Shown here piece by piece: positions 24,346 to 34,882 of a stretch of DNA of 64,000 bases. The stretch is taken from contig QEOQ01000688.1 in the NCBI GenBank assembly GCA_010279815.1, positions 207,501 through 271,500 of the forward strand. Reading direction: 5' to 3'. The position numbers and the translations under genes are program-made. Within the stretch, counting starts at the first letter, position 1; each line of letters opens with the position of its first letter. This stretch comes from Brachionus plicatilis (Eukaryota > Rotifera > Eurotatoria > Ploima > Brachionidae). The notes under the pieces were generated by a model, which ran no database searches, was not told the origin of the DNA, and saw nothing but the letters and a program-made list of their open reading frames with translations.

Positions 24346-25478
24346 AAAAATTTAAAAAAAAAAGACAAATAATTCATTTAGATTATTAAATTTATATTCA
24401 ATAGTTGAAAAACTGGGTATAGTCAGTTAGGTGAACCATAGTTCACCCAACTTACTAAACCTGAAAAGCTTTGTTTTTCTTTATAATTTTAGACAATTGA
24501 CGTTCGCTTGATGCATTTTATCAAAAACTCAATTTATAAAAAATGGAAAACAGAGCGTAGATAATTTTTTATACTACAAATATATAATCTAATATATAAG
24601 GATCATCATATCACAAACCCCAAGTCAAAATTTATAAAAAAAAACATAGTTTTTTATGCTTGCAATATTAACTTAAAACTATTTTTTTATATGAGAATAT
24701 TTTCAGTAGGATATGCACTTTTTGATATATGAAATGGGCTTAATTTTTAGATCTTAAAGGGTTAAACAGATTTAACCCGATAAGTCAAAAAAATCACTCA
24801 ATTACTCTAAGTATTAGTCTATTTAACCCATTTAACTGTATAAGACTCTAAATATGCAGTGATGCAATTTTTTTAATAATTAAAAATATACTTTCTCTTT
24901 CTCGCTTTCATAAAATTTTCTCTTATCTAAAAAAAACGTTTATTTAAAAAAATAAAAACAAATAAGAAAATTTTTAAAAGTAAGCTAAAAATGAAACAAA
25001 ATGATGAAATTAAATTTAAAATACCACAAAAATCAAACAGAGAATTTTTTCGTGATGATTGTGATGATTAAACCTTCGTTTTTCCTCTTCCATTAAATTT
25101 TCTTTTAAACTAACTCTTGTTTTGTTTCGTTTTTTTTTTGTTTTTAACTTTTTACTAATTTTTATAAAATGAAATCAAATCGTAAAAACATAGTTTATTT
25201 AAAAAAAGTGATTTAATGTAAATATCCGAATTTAATGACATGTCAGTAAAAAATGAAGACTGAATTTTAAAAAGATCAATATTCAATTTATATGAAATGT
25301 CTTAAAAAAGAAATAAGTTAAATTTTGTTAAAAAATACATTCGGATTTAAAACATAATTAAATTTCCATTTTTAAAAGAATTTCACAAAAGATGAAACTA
25401 TTTTTCATAATTTTTAAATTTATTCTCATTTAATTACATCTCATTAAAAACGAATTTTTTTTTCTTTTAAAACAAGTC

Positions 25479-25503
25479 ACGGAGGGGGCTGCGCCCCCTC
25501 CGT
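25479..25503. repeat. GC-rich perfect hairpin
   Basis: Stem ACGGAGGGGGC / GCCCCCTCCGT (11 bp) with loop TGC, an island of almost pure G+C in very AT-rich DNA. Hairpins of this kind occur near the 3' ends of Helitrons, but no CTRR terminus follows at the usual distance on either strand. The identity therefore stays open. Confidence 0.7.
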
Positions 25504-27880
25504 ACCTCCCCAGCTTTGAAATTTTAAAATATATTTTACAGACACTTGATTTTACAATTGAGGTTTTTTGACATGTCATTAAGATGTTGTCTGCTTTTGA
25601 AAGTTATTTTTAAAAAAAAAATATATATATATACGAACGTTTAGTTTAAAATATATAATAATTATTCACGAGTTTAAATTCTAGGCTTTTAAAGTGGTGG
25701 GGAATATCGCAGTGTAGTATTAATTTTCTTTGTAGAACCAATTTCAAAAGAGACTGTGAATTTGTATATTTAGAGATATACAATAACGCTAACCTATTAT
25801 ATTGAATATATCTATTAAGGTTTTTTATTTGTGGAGGAATAGCATTTATTTCCGCGAAAACAATAACAGTTTATTTCCTTGAAACGCTATGCTATGATTC
25901 AACAAAACGAATCCTTCTTTGTTGAGGTGAAAACACCGATGAGATTTGAGCATTTGATCCATATTTTTCGTCTATTGTCTTTAACATCATGCCAAGTTAA
26001 ATTATCTGCGTAAATTACTTTTAAACAGTAATTACATAAAAAAAGAATACAAAAGTTATTTATTCAAATTTGGAATAAATAACCTTATTTTAATTTTTTT
26101 AAAAATTAAAAATACTATAATTTACTCTAATACAATCATTAAAAAACTGAGAAGTATTTTTTATGTATAGTTGATAGCCCTTCTTAATTTGTGGCCAAAG
26201 TTGAAATTATTCTCAAATTTTTGTTAGTAAAATATTCCAAAAAAAATCCTGCTTGAGATTGGATTTTTTCCCATCTTATTAAAAAAGTTTAGAAAATTTT
26301 AATTTCAATTTTTTTTTATTAAATTGCTTAAATTTTATTAATTTATCAGTTTAAATAATATGCTCTCTAGAGTGCTTGAGAATTTAATATTGATATATTG
26401 TTAATATTTTATAATGTTAGAATATTTCTTCAACTTTCTTGTTTGCTATTTCATTCTTTAGTTAAGCTTACCACACTAATGACTTTTTTAAGAGATGTAC
26501 TTCCAAAGTTGTTCCGATATAAACCTTTGATTATTTAATTTTTTTGTTAACTTTCTTTTTTTAATAAACAAATTAAAATAAGTTAGTTAAGTTAAAATGC
26601 GAATAAATTTGAGATCACGCGAGAATATTTAAGCTATAAATTAATGGTTCATAGAATGTGGCCAATTATTTTATAAGAAAACTTTAAAGGGTACCATTTG
26701 GAGTAGGCAAGTTTTTTTGCATTTTTCATGAATAGTATCTAGAATAAATTTAGTAAGCAATTGACTATTTTAGAGTTGCAAAGAAATTATTGAGTTTTTT
26801 CTAAGATCGTTTCTTCAAGTTTACTCAAAAACTACAATATCAATTTAATTTATATTACCCTTAATATTGTGCGCTTTTTGATTAAAAATTTTCAAAAAAT
26901 TAATCAAATTAAATTCGCACTTTTTTTTAATTAATCAACTACTAAGCAATAGATTTATTTTAAATAATTCGACAATAAAACACAGAAACTCCTCCCAACC
27001 TCGTATACAAATCTTATAACATGGCGAAGATTTTTACTCCAATACAACCATTAAAAAACTGAAAAGTATTTTTTAAATATAGTTGTGAAAAAGAGTACTC
27101 TTTTTTAAAGAGATGTAAATAAATTTTGAAAATTACGTTAATAATCGATTAATGAATCTTTTGAAAAATTAAAAAAATTTATTCCTTAATATTGGATAAA
27201 AGGGGTTAAAATTCTTCATTTAGGGTTAAATTTCGAGGTAATTAAAAACAATTTTAGGTGAAATCGGGTTAACAGCTTGACCCTTTTGGACCTCACAAAA
27301 TTAACCGCTAAAAAAAAATGGGTGATTAAAAAAATTCGGGGAAATTGGGTGACTATTTTTGAAGTTTTCGAACAAAATGGGTGCATAATATTCAATTAAA
27401 AAATAGGACACCCGGTTGACTTGTTTACCATACAATTTAAATTTAATTACAGATATATTTATTAAATATAAAAAAACGATCTTAATTTCATTATTTATCT
27501 CTTGAAAATTTCAAAATAAAATCAATTAAAAAACATTATAATAAAAAATTAAATTTTATCAAATATTTAATAATTCAAACAGAATCGGTTAAAACTAATT
27601 CGAAAATGTCCAAAAAATATTCATCTTCTTTTTTGTAACAAAATATTTTTTATATTTTAAAAAATTAAGGCAGCCTTTTAAAAATTTATATTCTTGAAAA
27701 TAATTAATAAATTCATTGAATTTGATATCAATTCATATCAATAGATTAGTTGATTTAACTAAAGGCTTTTTTGATTTTGACTTCTAGACAATTGGAAATT
27801 TTATTTTGAGCAACCAAAAAACACATGGACTAAAAATCAAAACTATACTAAAATAAGAATTTTTAAATTCAAATTTTAAA

Positions 27881-28744
27881 ATGCAAGATATCGACATAAA
27901 CAAAGTAACTGAACCTTATGAGTACTATCTTAAGTTTATTAAAGAAAATTGTCGACCCGACAATCGCCGCTTGAGTGACATTAGACCATGCAATGTAACA
28001 ACTAACTGCATAAACACTGTAAATGGTTCATCTTTGGTAAAACTTGGATCCACAAACGTGACATGCGGGATAAACGCAAGACTCTGTCGGCCAAAAGAGG
28101 ACAGACCAAACAAGGGATATGTAGTGTGCAATGTAGAAGTTCCAGCTTTGTGTTCGTCAAAAAACTTCAAGTCAAGCACACAGTCTAGCAGCTTTTGTCA
28201 ATCCAGTGTGTCATCGTCATCTATTGAACAGACTCAGGCCATGCTTAGTCAACTCATGCAGGATATCATTACCGAATCCAAGTGCATAAATGAAGAGGAG
28301 CTGTGTATCAAGGAAGGAAAGTTAGCTTGGGTTCTTTTTATTGATTTAATCTGCTTGAACAATGATGGAAATGTTCAGGATGCATGTTGTGTGGCAATGA
28401 TCAGTGCTTTGAAAAATTTGAAATTATATCAAATCGATTTTAATGAAGAAGAAGATAGGCCTGTAGTTAAGTATCCCTTGGAGTATAGGGACTTTGCTTT
28501 GCACAGTGAGCCTGTGCTGACCACTTTGTTTGCCATTGAGGATAATATTCTTCTAACTGATCCAAACAAGCAAGAAGAAGACTTTATGAAAACTTTTGTG
28601 TTAGTTTGTTCAGTTGATTCGCAAAAAGTATGCTTGGTTCGAAAGCTAGGTGGTTTTTGTCTCAAAATCGAGCAGCTTAATATGTGCATCAACAGAGCGC
28701 TCGATAATGGAAAATTTATTAGAGAAAATATTTATAAAAAATAA
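27881..28744 (+). CDS. EXOSC8: EXOSC8 (Rrp43), RNase PH-like exosome core subunit
   Basis: A single-exon 287-aa protein, close to human EXOSC8 (276 aa). It is a catalytically inactive ring subunit of the nuclear and cytoplasmic RNA exosome, which degrades and trims RNA. The N terminus EPYEYYLKFIKENCRPDNRR is the family signature, followed by GSSLVKLGSTNVTCGI and the RNase PH fold core GYVVCNVEVPALCSS. Then come ELCIKEGKLAWVLFIDLICL (conserved beta strand) and DACCVAMISALKNL. A Ser-rich insertion near residues 97-115 is a local elaboration. ATG at 27881 is the first in frame, preceded by AAA. The stop is followed at once by an AATAAA-like AAATAAAT. It stands alone between repeat-rich intergenic stretches. 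Confidence 0.95.
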   Translation: MQDIDINKVTEPYEYYLKFIKENCRPDNRRLSDIRPCNVTTNCINTVNGSSLVKLGSTNVTCGINARLCRPKEDRPNKGYVVCNVEVPALCSSKNFKSSTQSSSFCQSSVSSSSIEQTQAMLSQLMQDIITESKCINEEELCIKEGKLAWVLFIDLICLNNDGNVQDACCVAMISALKNLKLYQIDFNEEEDRPVVKYPLEYRDFALHSEPVLTTLFAIEDNILLTDPNKQEEDFMKTFVLVCSVDSQKVCLVRKLGGFCLKIEQLNMCINRALDNGKFIRENIYKK

Positions 28745-29217
28745 ATTTTATTGAATAAGTTGTCTCAATTTTTTTCAAATTCTTTAAAAAAAAACTTCAA
28801 TACATATTTCTCTTTAGCCTGCCCCAAAATACTAGTGGATAAAAAAAAATCGAAGATAGTTAAAATTGAAATTAAGTTTTAGTTTTGTAAGATTTTAATT
28901 TTTTTAATATTTGTCTCTTAATAATGAATTCAGACACGAAGAGAGCAGAATTTTTTAAAAGCCTTTAAAAAAAACAAAGATTCGATTACAAATTTGAATA
29001 GGTTTCCTAGTTTGATATAGTTTAGACCGCTTTTTTTACCACAGTATTTTTTTAAGTATATTTTATTAATTTTAATTTTGGTTCATCAAAAAAGGAAGAA
29101 TTTTTGTTCAAATAGTAATTGAATTACACAATACCGTTATTATTTCATCAACTATTAGGGTAAAAGTTAATTTTGAATAAAATAAGTCAATATGAACTAT
29201 TAATAAGAGAAAGATTT
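28745..29217. other. Intergenic, nothing recognised
   Basis: AT-rich spacer between EXOSC8 and the GC-rich TIR element. It contains the left copy of that element's 9-bp target duplication (29209-29217) and no coding signal. Confidence 0.5.
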
Positions 29218-30073
29218 GGTTATCCCTAAAACACGGACCCGGACTCCGGAAAACGGACTCACGGACCCGGACTCGAAAAATAATTCTACTAAAACCCGGA
29301 CGCGGACCTTTGAAAAATTTGCTAAAACACGGACCCGGACTTTCAGATTCTAATATCCGGACTCCGGACAAAATTTATTAAAAATGAATGATTTAAAAAT
29401 GACACAAAATTTTATTATAGAATTTAGTGTTTATCACAAAAAACGAAAATTTAACGGCAATTCATTATATAAAAATAAATTTTAAAATTTTGACAAATTT
29501 TTCTTTTCTCTCTTTGAACCTATTGATTGTTTTTTAGCATTTAAAACAGCAACTAACGCCTCAAAACCATCTTCAGTAAAACAATTCTTATAAGTATTAA
29601 AATCTATATTTACAACACCACAAATTATTGTTCCTAAAACTATTAGAATACTTAATTGATAAAATCGAAATATTTTTAATTTGTATCTTACTCATTAGGC
29701 TCACTATTCGAACTTAAATTATTTTCCATTATGTATTTGAAAGTGCTTAATATTTATTTTTTTAAATAAAATTCTAAATTCTATTTATCAATTTGTCTTT
29801 TGCATGCAGTGTTTTTGTCATAATTTCATTTTTTTGCATGCAGTTTTTTAAATACTTTTTTTGTTTAAAATTATTACTAGGATTCCGGAGTCCGTGTTTT
29901 AGTCTTTAAAATAATCCGGAGTCCGTATTTTAGTAATTCATTTTTTTCCCACGTCCGGGTCCGTATTTTAGTAAAACAGTTTTTTCCCACGTCCGGGTCC
30001 GTGTTTTAGGCTCGAAAAGTCCGGGTCCGCGAGTCCGTTTTCCGGAGTCCGGGTCCGTGTTTTAGGGATAACC
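29218..30073. mobile_element. GC-ended TIR element, MULE-like, 9-bp TSD
   Basis: An 856-bp element bounded by GGTTATCCCTAAAACACGGA and its complement, with inverted ends of about 55 bp. It is flanked by a perfect 9-bp duplication GAAAGATTT (29209-29217, 30074-30082). The word GGACCCGGAC or its complement (GTCCGGGTCC) recurs several times within 150 bp of each end, like subterminal transposase-binding repeats. The ends are strikingly GC-rich against an AT-rich interior. The interior encodes a small spliced ORF on the minus strand (29482-29729). A 9-bp duplication with long TIRs points to a MULE-type transposase, but no transposase is present. Confidence 0.85.
29482..29729 (-). CDS. Small two-exon ORF inside the MULE-like element
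   Basis: Minus strand: ATG at 29729, exon 1 29692-29729, a 41-nt intron with a perfect GTAAGAT donor and TTAAG acceptor, and exon 2 29482-29650 ending in TAA. The joined frame gives 68 aa: an acidic/Asn start (MENNLSSNSEPND), a hydrophobic stretch (ILIVLGTIICGVVNI) and a basic tail (KREKKNLSKF). The splice phase matches exactly. No family is recognised. It could be a passenger gene, a fragment of a transposase or accessory protein, or a chance structure. Confidence 0.35.
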
Positions 30074-31072
30074 GAAAGATTTTAAACTGATTCAAAACTG
30101 GATTTTAAACTCAAATTTACAGATGTGATTTAATACAAGGATTTTACCGTGTTTACGTTAACTTACATGATTTGACAAAATTTTATGATAACTCATGTAA
30201 ATTACCGCAAAATCCTAACTGAAAAATACACGATTTTACGGTAAAATAACTGCGATTTGGACAAATCATGGTCATTAATAGCCAGAAAAATAGTCTTAAA
30301 TAAAAAAACAGAGTCTTGCTATTTGGTTCGGATAAAAGGCATAGTGAATTTTCATACAATCCATTACAAAATTTAAATTCTTAATAAAAAAAAGGATTTT
30401 GTACTACAGATTTTTATGTAAGTTTTAAAAGATTTAAAAGCTCAGTTTAAAGAAAAAATTCAAAGAATTATTTGACGATAAATTGATAATTAAATTGTAT
30501 GTTAATTTACATTTGTTAATGTTTGTATGTTAATTTGCTTTACTTAATTTTCAATTACTCTAAAAATAAATCAGTCTAAGCATGTAAGTTGTAGTTCTTT
30601 TAAATCATAACCATCAAATTCAAATTTATTTTAGTAGCGATGACAGAATTTTGATATTTAAATAAAATAAATTTATAAATTGCAAAAAAAAAATTTCAAT
30701 TAGAATTGATCATATAGACCAAAAAATATTTATCAAATATTGATATTTTTTTTCATCATTAATATTTTCTGTGTTAATTAAAATTAATCTTTTTTGTCAA
30801 ATTTAATGAAACATATTTTGTTTCATGTTGTTTCATCATCAAAGTTTAAAAAGCTTAAAAGAAAATGTAAACGTTAATAATTCAAAATTTGACTTTTTAA
30901 ATTGCATTTTTCTCAATTACTTTTAATTTCAGTCAACAATTACAGTAAACTGTCCATAAACATGGATCACCTTACATGGATCACCAATCATCTTTTTTAC
31001 TTACAATTTTCTTCACTTTTTTATTTTATTTTTGATTTTTAATGTGAAGAACTAATAACAAATAAATAAAAT

Positions 31073-31186
31073 CAGAGTTTTTTAGAAGTCACAAGTCTCA
31101 AGTCAAGTACAAGTCGGAACTTTTTTTTTAAAAAGTCCAGACTTATAATGATTTGGACTTTATTTTGGGACTTTTAAACAACTCTG
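31073..31186. mobile_element. Short hAT-like MITE (AAGTC family)
   Basis: A 114-bp element with ends CAGAGTTTTTTAGAAGTC and (complement) CAGAGTTGTTTAAAAGTC. The flanking octamers AATAAAAT and AATAAAAC match at 7 of 8 positions. The interior is GACTT/AAGTC-rich. The CAGAG terminus and 8-bp duplication are hAT-like. Confidence 0.65.
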
Positions 31187-31418
31187 AATAAAACAAAACA
31201 GTCTCACATTTAAATTCAAATTTTTTTAAACTATTTAATTTAATTTTCAACTTGTTAACAGAAAAAAATGGTTAACTTAGTTATTTTAACCGGTTAACTG
31301 CGGTTAACCAAAAAAATAAAACAATGGTAATGATATAAAATTTATCTACAAAGTAGCGATATTATTTGGACTAGAAGTAAATTAAGGTTGTTTTTATCAA
31401 ATTTTTTCAAATTTGATC

Positions 31419-31424
31419 AAAAAA
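31419..31424 (-). terminator. Pol III T-run terminator of tRNA-Arg
   Basis: Six T residues on the minus strand begin two bases after the tRNA discriminator base, the usual RNA polymerase III stop signal. Confidence 0.85.
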
Positions 31425-31425
31425 T

Positions 31426-31498
31426 CGAGTCTGGCAGGATTCGAACCTGCAATCTCCTGATTCGTAGTCAGACGCGTTATCCATTGCGCCACAGACCC
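31426..31498 (-). tRNA. tRNA-Arg (anticodon ACG)
   Basis: A 73-nt cloverleaf on the minus strand. The acceptor stem is GGGTCTG/CAGACTC with discriminator G, and the D-arm region contains TGGCGCAATGG (A box). The anticodon loop CTACGAA is closed by TCTGA/TCAGG, and the T arm carries GGTTCGAATCC (B box). Anticodon ACG (read as ICG) decodes CGN arginine. There is no intron. A TTTTTT Pol III terminator follows directly (31419-31424). A degraded retroposed relative lies at 34744-34777. Confidence 0.96.
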
Positions 31499-31699
31499 TT
31501 ACAATCTAGCGATATGTAGTGAAGTAATTTAAAGCAAAATTTGATGATTTTCAAATGAGATAAATGGTTCCCCACAATTGAAAAAATGTTCACCAAAAAC
31601 CAAAACACAATTTTATTGTGCCAAATTCAAAAAAAAATATTTTTTACATATTTAACCAAATAACTGGTTAACACAAATTTGCAATAAAGGCTAAATATT

Positions 31700-32330
31700 A
31701 TTAAGATATTGTCAAACAAAACATGGGGTCTTAATCAAAACACACTAGGAAATTTATATAAATCTTTAGTCGGATCAATTTTAGACTATTCTTTTCCTTG
31801 CTTAAATTCATTTTCAGAAAATAATATCAAAAAACTACAAGCAATTCAGAATACAGCAGTCAGATCTATTCTTAAGTTAAAATATGATACTCGCTCCAAC
31901 ATCGTGCATCATGAGGCTTTTAATAAACTAAAATTACTAACAGTCTCGAATCGGCTTATTGAATTGAGTGAGATATATGTTGGGACAGGACTGAGTCATT
32001 CTATTCCATTGATTGTAAGACTGGTCAAGGAATACAAAGAAGGTTTCGAATCAAGATATATTGAATACCCAACTCCATTGTGTAATTGCTACCTTACTAT
32101 TTCTTCTTTTTTTCCTGAAACTTGAACTATTTAAACATGTACCACATGTAACAATCTATTCCAATTTATGTCTTTTCAACTTTCATTTTTTTAGCCTATT
32201 TACTTTATTGTGATTCTTTTTTTTATCTCATTTTATTAACTTTAATTTTATTTTTTTTTATTTTATTCTTTAACTTATTCTGAAGGAGCTTTAGCTCGGT
32301 ACAGAAAGCAAATAAATAAATAAAATTCTC
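31700..32330 (+). pseudogene. Non-LTR retrotransposon 3' end (RT C-terminal region plus tail)
   Basis: An open frame of about 138 codons without a proper ATG at its head. It contains LGNLYKSLVGSILDYSF and LQAIQNTAVRSILKL, the conserved region that follows the RT domain in Jockey/CR1-like LINEs. It stops at 32125. A 3' UTR follows, ending TCTGAAGGAGCTTTAGCTCG and an AAATAAATAAATAAA tail at about 32325. The copy is 5'-truncated and so inactive. Four or more minus-strand copies of the same tail occur elsewhere in the window. Confidence 0.85.
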
Positions 32331-32376
32331 TTAGCTTTACTGTACTTTACTAAATTATTAATAAAACAATTGAAAA

Positions 32377-32625
32377 ATGATGTATCCTGACACAGACTCT
32401 TCGAATACTTCGAATACTAGTTCGGAGGACACCGAACCTAGCAGTGAAGAAACATGCGAAGTGGCTCCACGACAAACTCGCCCTATATCTCCTTCTGAAT
32501 GCAATAAAGCAGCATTCGTTCAACAGACTGTCAAGAATAGTAAGAATAGTAACAGGTGTAGAAAAAAGATTCTACACCTGATCATGTTCATGAGTCGCGC
32601 AATAAAAGAAGAAAAATATAAATAA
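32377..32625 (+). CDS. Unknown Ser/Glu-rich ORF, possibly exon 1 of a decayed gene
   Basis: 82 codons from an ATG at 32377. The start is an acidic Ser/Thr-rich stretch (TSSEDTEPSSEETCEVAP), followed by a Lys/Arg-rich end. The 3' half holds a perfect 11-bp hairpin CAGGTGTAGAA/TTCTACACCTG (32553-32580). It lies between a LINE tail and the decayed exon at 32835-33014, so it may be the first exon of that dead paralogue. However, it shows no resemblance to exon 1 of the gene at 23463. No function assigned. Confidence 0.25.
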   Translation: MMYPDTDSSNTSNTSSEDTEPSSEETCEVAPRQTRPISPSECNKAAFVQQTVKNSKNSNRCRKKILHLIMFMSRAIKEEKYK

Positions 32626-32834
32626 TAATAATATAGTTTTTTTTTATTTTCTTGTCTATCAAATAATTTTTTTATCTAGTAAAAAATATTTTTATATAGT
32701 GTTTTGTCTTTTTATCTATTATTTAATAAAATTATCTAGTTGATTTCATCCTTTTTATCTTTTAATGTAATATCTAGTAAGTTTCATCTTTTTATGTATT
32801 TTAATTAATCCTATGCCATTTTATTATTTTAAAA

Positions 32835-33014
32835 GTTCCGAACAGCGGCCGCGATTTACCAAATCACAATATCGAAAATTTGGATAATTTCAATTAAATG
32901 CATAATAGTATCATATTTTACTTTTTGGATTATTACAATCAGGAGCGAGTTGAAAGGGTAAAAGATTATAAAAAAAAGCTATGTGTACCTGTGCCAATAT
33001 TTTTAAATATTTAA
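32835..33014 (+). pseudogene. Decayed paralogue of exon 2 of the small coiled-coil gene
   Basis: The translation preserves SGRDLPNHNIENLDNF and FLDYYNQE and ends in CVPVPIF. This parallels RGRDLPNHNVNNLDDF, FLDYYNLE and GIPVPF of 23747-23926, and it begins directly after a conserved AG acceptor. An in-frame TAA and missing codons near the C terminus show it is broken. It also demonstrates that the family existed as more than one genomic copy. Confidence 0.7.
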
Positions 33015-33460
33015 TTTAATAAAAGAAAAAAATTTTTTTCAATTTAAAAATAAAGTAAAAAGCATAAATTCAAATTTTAAATTTTTTTTAATTAGCAGAA
33101 TCAATCCATTGTTAATTAAAATACTTATATTAAATTTTTATTTTGATGAACAGAATGCAATCCACAAATAGACGAATTAACTTTTTCATTAAGTGTTCGC
33201 CTCAAATAATGAGTTTACTCCTTTTTTTTATCAGGTGTTAAATTTAAATAACAGTTGGTATTAAAAAAAGTAAAATTCAAATCTGTAAATTTTTAAGGTC
33301 ATTGAGCGGGCGCTAGCCCGTGGGATCTTGAGCAGAGTCCCGTTTTAGAGATTCGGGTTAATTGAAAAATAAAGAAATTGGGACAAGTCTTTATTAAATA
33401 ATTTTTGAGAAACGGGGTCCGGGCGGAGCTCTAGTTTAGGGATCCAAGAATGTAGATGTT

Positions 33461-33942
33461 GGGTGAGGTAGAAAAAAACATAAAAATAGAGAAAAAACAT
33501 TAACTATAAAAAATCAAAAAGAGATAAAACATAGATTATAAAAAAAAAACTTAAATAGTTAAAATGAGACAAAAATTAGATTTAACCTAATTCAAGAATG
33601 GTTTAAAGAAATATTTAAAACTTTCCAATTTGAAAAATTTATCAGTTTTTTAGAAAAATTAATTTTAATTTTAATTTTTGAACTAATAATGGTAAAAAAT
33701 GTGTTAAAATACTTGTAATTTTACGTGAAAAAGTTTATTGGTCTATTTCCGCAAAGGATTTGAATTTTTGCTTCGTATCTTTAATTTTATATTGATTACA
33801 TGTTTTTTTTTTAAAATAAAACTATTTTATTAAACTAAAATTATTAAAAAAAATTGGATTTTGAATTTATGTTTTTTATCTTTTTATAAAATTGGCTATA
33901 TGTTTTTTTTTTTCTTTTTATTTGTTTCGTTCTACCTGTCCC
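33461..33942. mobile_element. Non-autonomous TIR element, family 1, copy 2 (9-bp TSD)
   Basis: A 482-bp relative of 4239-4687 in the same orientation. The ends are GGGTGAGGTAGAA and complement GGGACAGGTAGAA, with a perfect 9-bp duplication GTAGATGTT (33452-33460, 33943-33951). Long interior blocks are shared with copy 1, for example AATTCAAGAATGGTTTAAAG. Non-coding. Confidence 0.88.
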
Positions 33943-33975
33943 GTAGATGTTGAGAGTACTTTTAGTATTTAATTA

Positions 33976-34139
33976 CAGTGGTTCTTGCTAAAATGAAATG
34001 GTCCGTTCCCGAAAAGGAATGGAATGGAACGGTTGGAATGGAATGGAAATGGAACAGAACGGGAATGGTTTTTTATGGAATGCGTCTCCATTCCATTCCT
34101 TTTCGGGAACGGACCATTTCATTTTAGCAAGAACCACTG
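33976..34139. mobile_element. TA-flanked 164-bp MITE
   Basis: A near-perfect foldback. Left CAGTGGTTCTTGCTAAAATG continues through TGGTCCGTTCCCGAAAAGG, and the right end is its exact complement (about 53 bp). TA lies outside both ends. The interior is a GGAATGGAA-type simple sequence. CAGT ends with a TA target are Tc1/mariner-like. Confidence 0.85.
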
Positions 34140-34743
34140 TAGGGTTCATACAAATAAAACTTTTTCATTTTTTTTTTTATTTCAATGATCAAATTGAGTC
34201 CAATAGAGAACATAAACAGAGTGGACAAAGTGCAAACAAGATTGAAAGTGCACCTGTTTAACGATTGTCCAAGTTTTGACTGATTGTAAATTAGTAAAAA
34301 TTATTAAAAATCAAGTAAATTAACCTTATTTACATATATTTTAAATCAGCACAATTAAATTTATGAGGACATATAAAAAAACTGCCTGAGGCATTACATT
34401 TTAAATTACATTTTTTCAACAAATATTGCCCCATATCCTTTACAGCTTTGTCAATTTTTTTTTTATCTTTATAAGTTAACAATTGTCCAAAGAAATATGA
34501 AATGAAATGTATATCTTCTTTTCAAATAAAAATATTGAAATAAATTGGATATAGAAATTTTTTAGAAAAATCGTATAAAAAGTTTGAACAATTTATCCTT
34601 TTTTTACAAAAATTAATTTAATTTAATTTTTCAACTTATTAAAGATAATTATAAAGATAATAAAATTTTTTAATCTTTATAAGTTTAAGTTTTTTTAAAC
34701 TTAATAACATACAATCAAATGTGTGTTTTAAAGGTTGTGTGCT

Positions 34744-34777
34744 CATCAGGATTCGAATGTGATCTGGTCAGACGCGA
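34744..34777 (-). pseudogene. Retroposed tRNA-Arg fragment with 9-bp TSD
   Basis: The minus strand reads CGCGTCTGACC ... TTCGAATCCTG. These are the D-arm/anticodon-stem and T-arm words of the tRNA-Arg at 31426-31498, with the anticodon region shortened. It is bracketed by the direct repeat TTGTGTGCT (34735-34743, 34778-34786). It cannot fold as a tRNA. Confidence 0.6.
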
Positions 34778-34882
34778 TTGTGTGCTTACACAATATTCCC
34801 ATTAATAAATAAAAGAAAAATTTTGAAAACTTTATTCAAACAAAAAACTAAAGATTAAATTCATTAAATTACAACAAATTAA

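Larger units (their letters stand above)
23927..27880. other. Intergenic, no supported gene
   Basis: AT-rich sequence with a LINE 3' tail (24276-24345) and a GC-rich hairpin (25479-25503). A segment at about 25690-26020 is less AT-rich and may be a highly decayed retroelement. Diverged direct repeats lie at about 26090-26175 and 27030-27095. A block at about 27210-27420 is shared with 39215-39355. No gene could be supported. Confidence 0.5.

Noticed and set aside
25479..25503. Helitron 3' end
   Set aside because: The hairpin is suitable but no CTRR terminus or TC 5' end could be placed; kept only as an unexplained hairpin.
34730..34790. Second tRNA gene
   Set aside because: Only the D/anticodon-stem and T-arm words survive and no cloverleaf can form; listed as a retroposed fragment.
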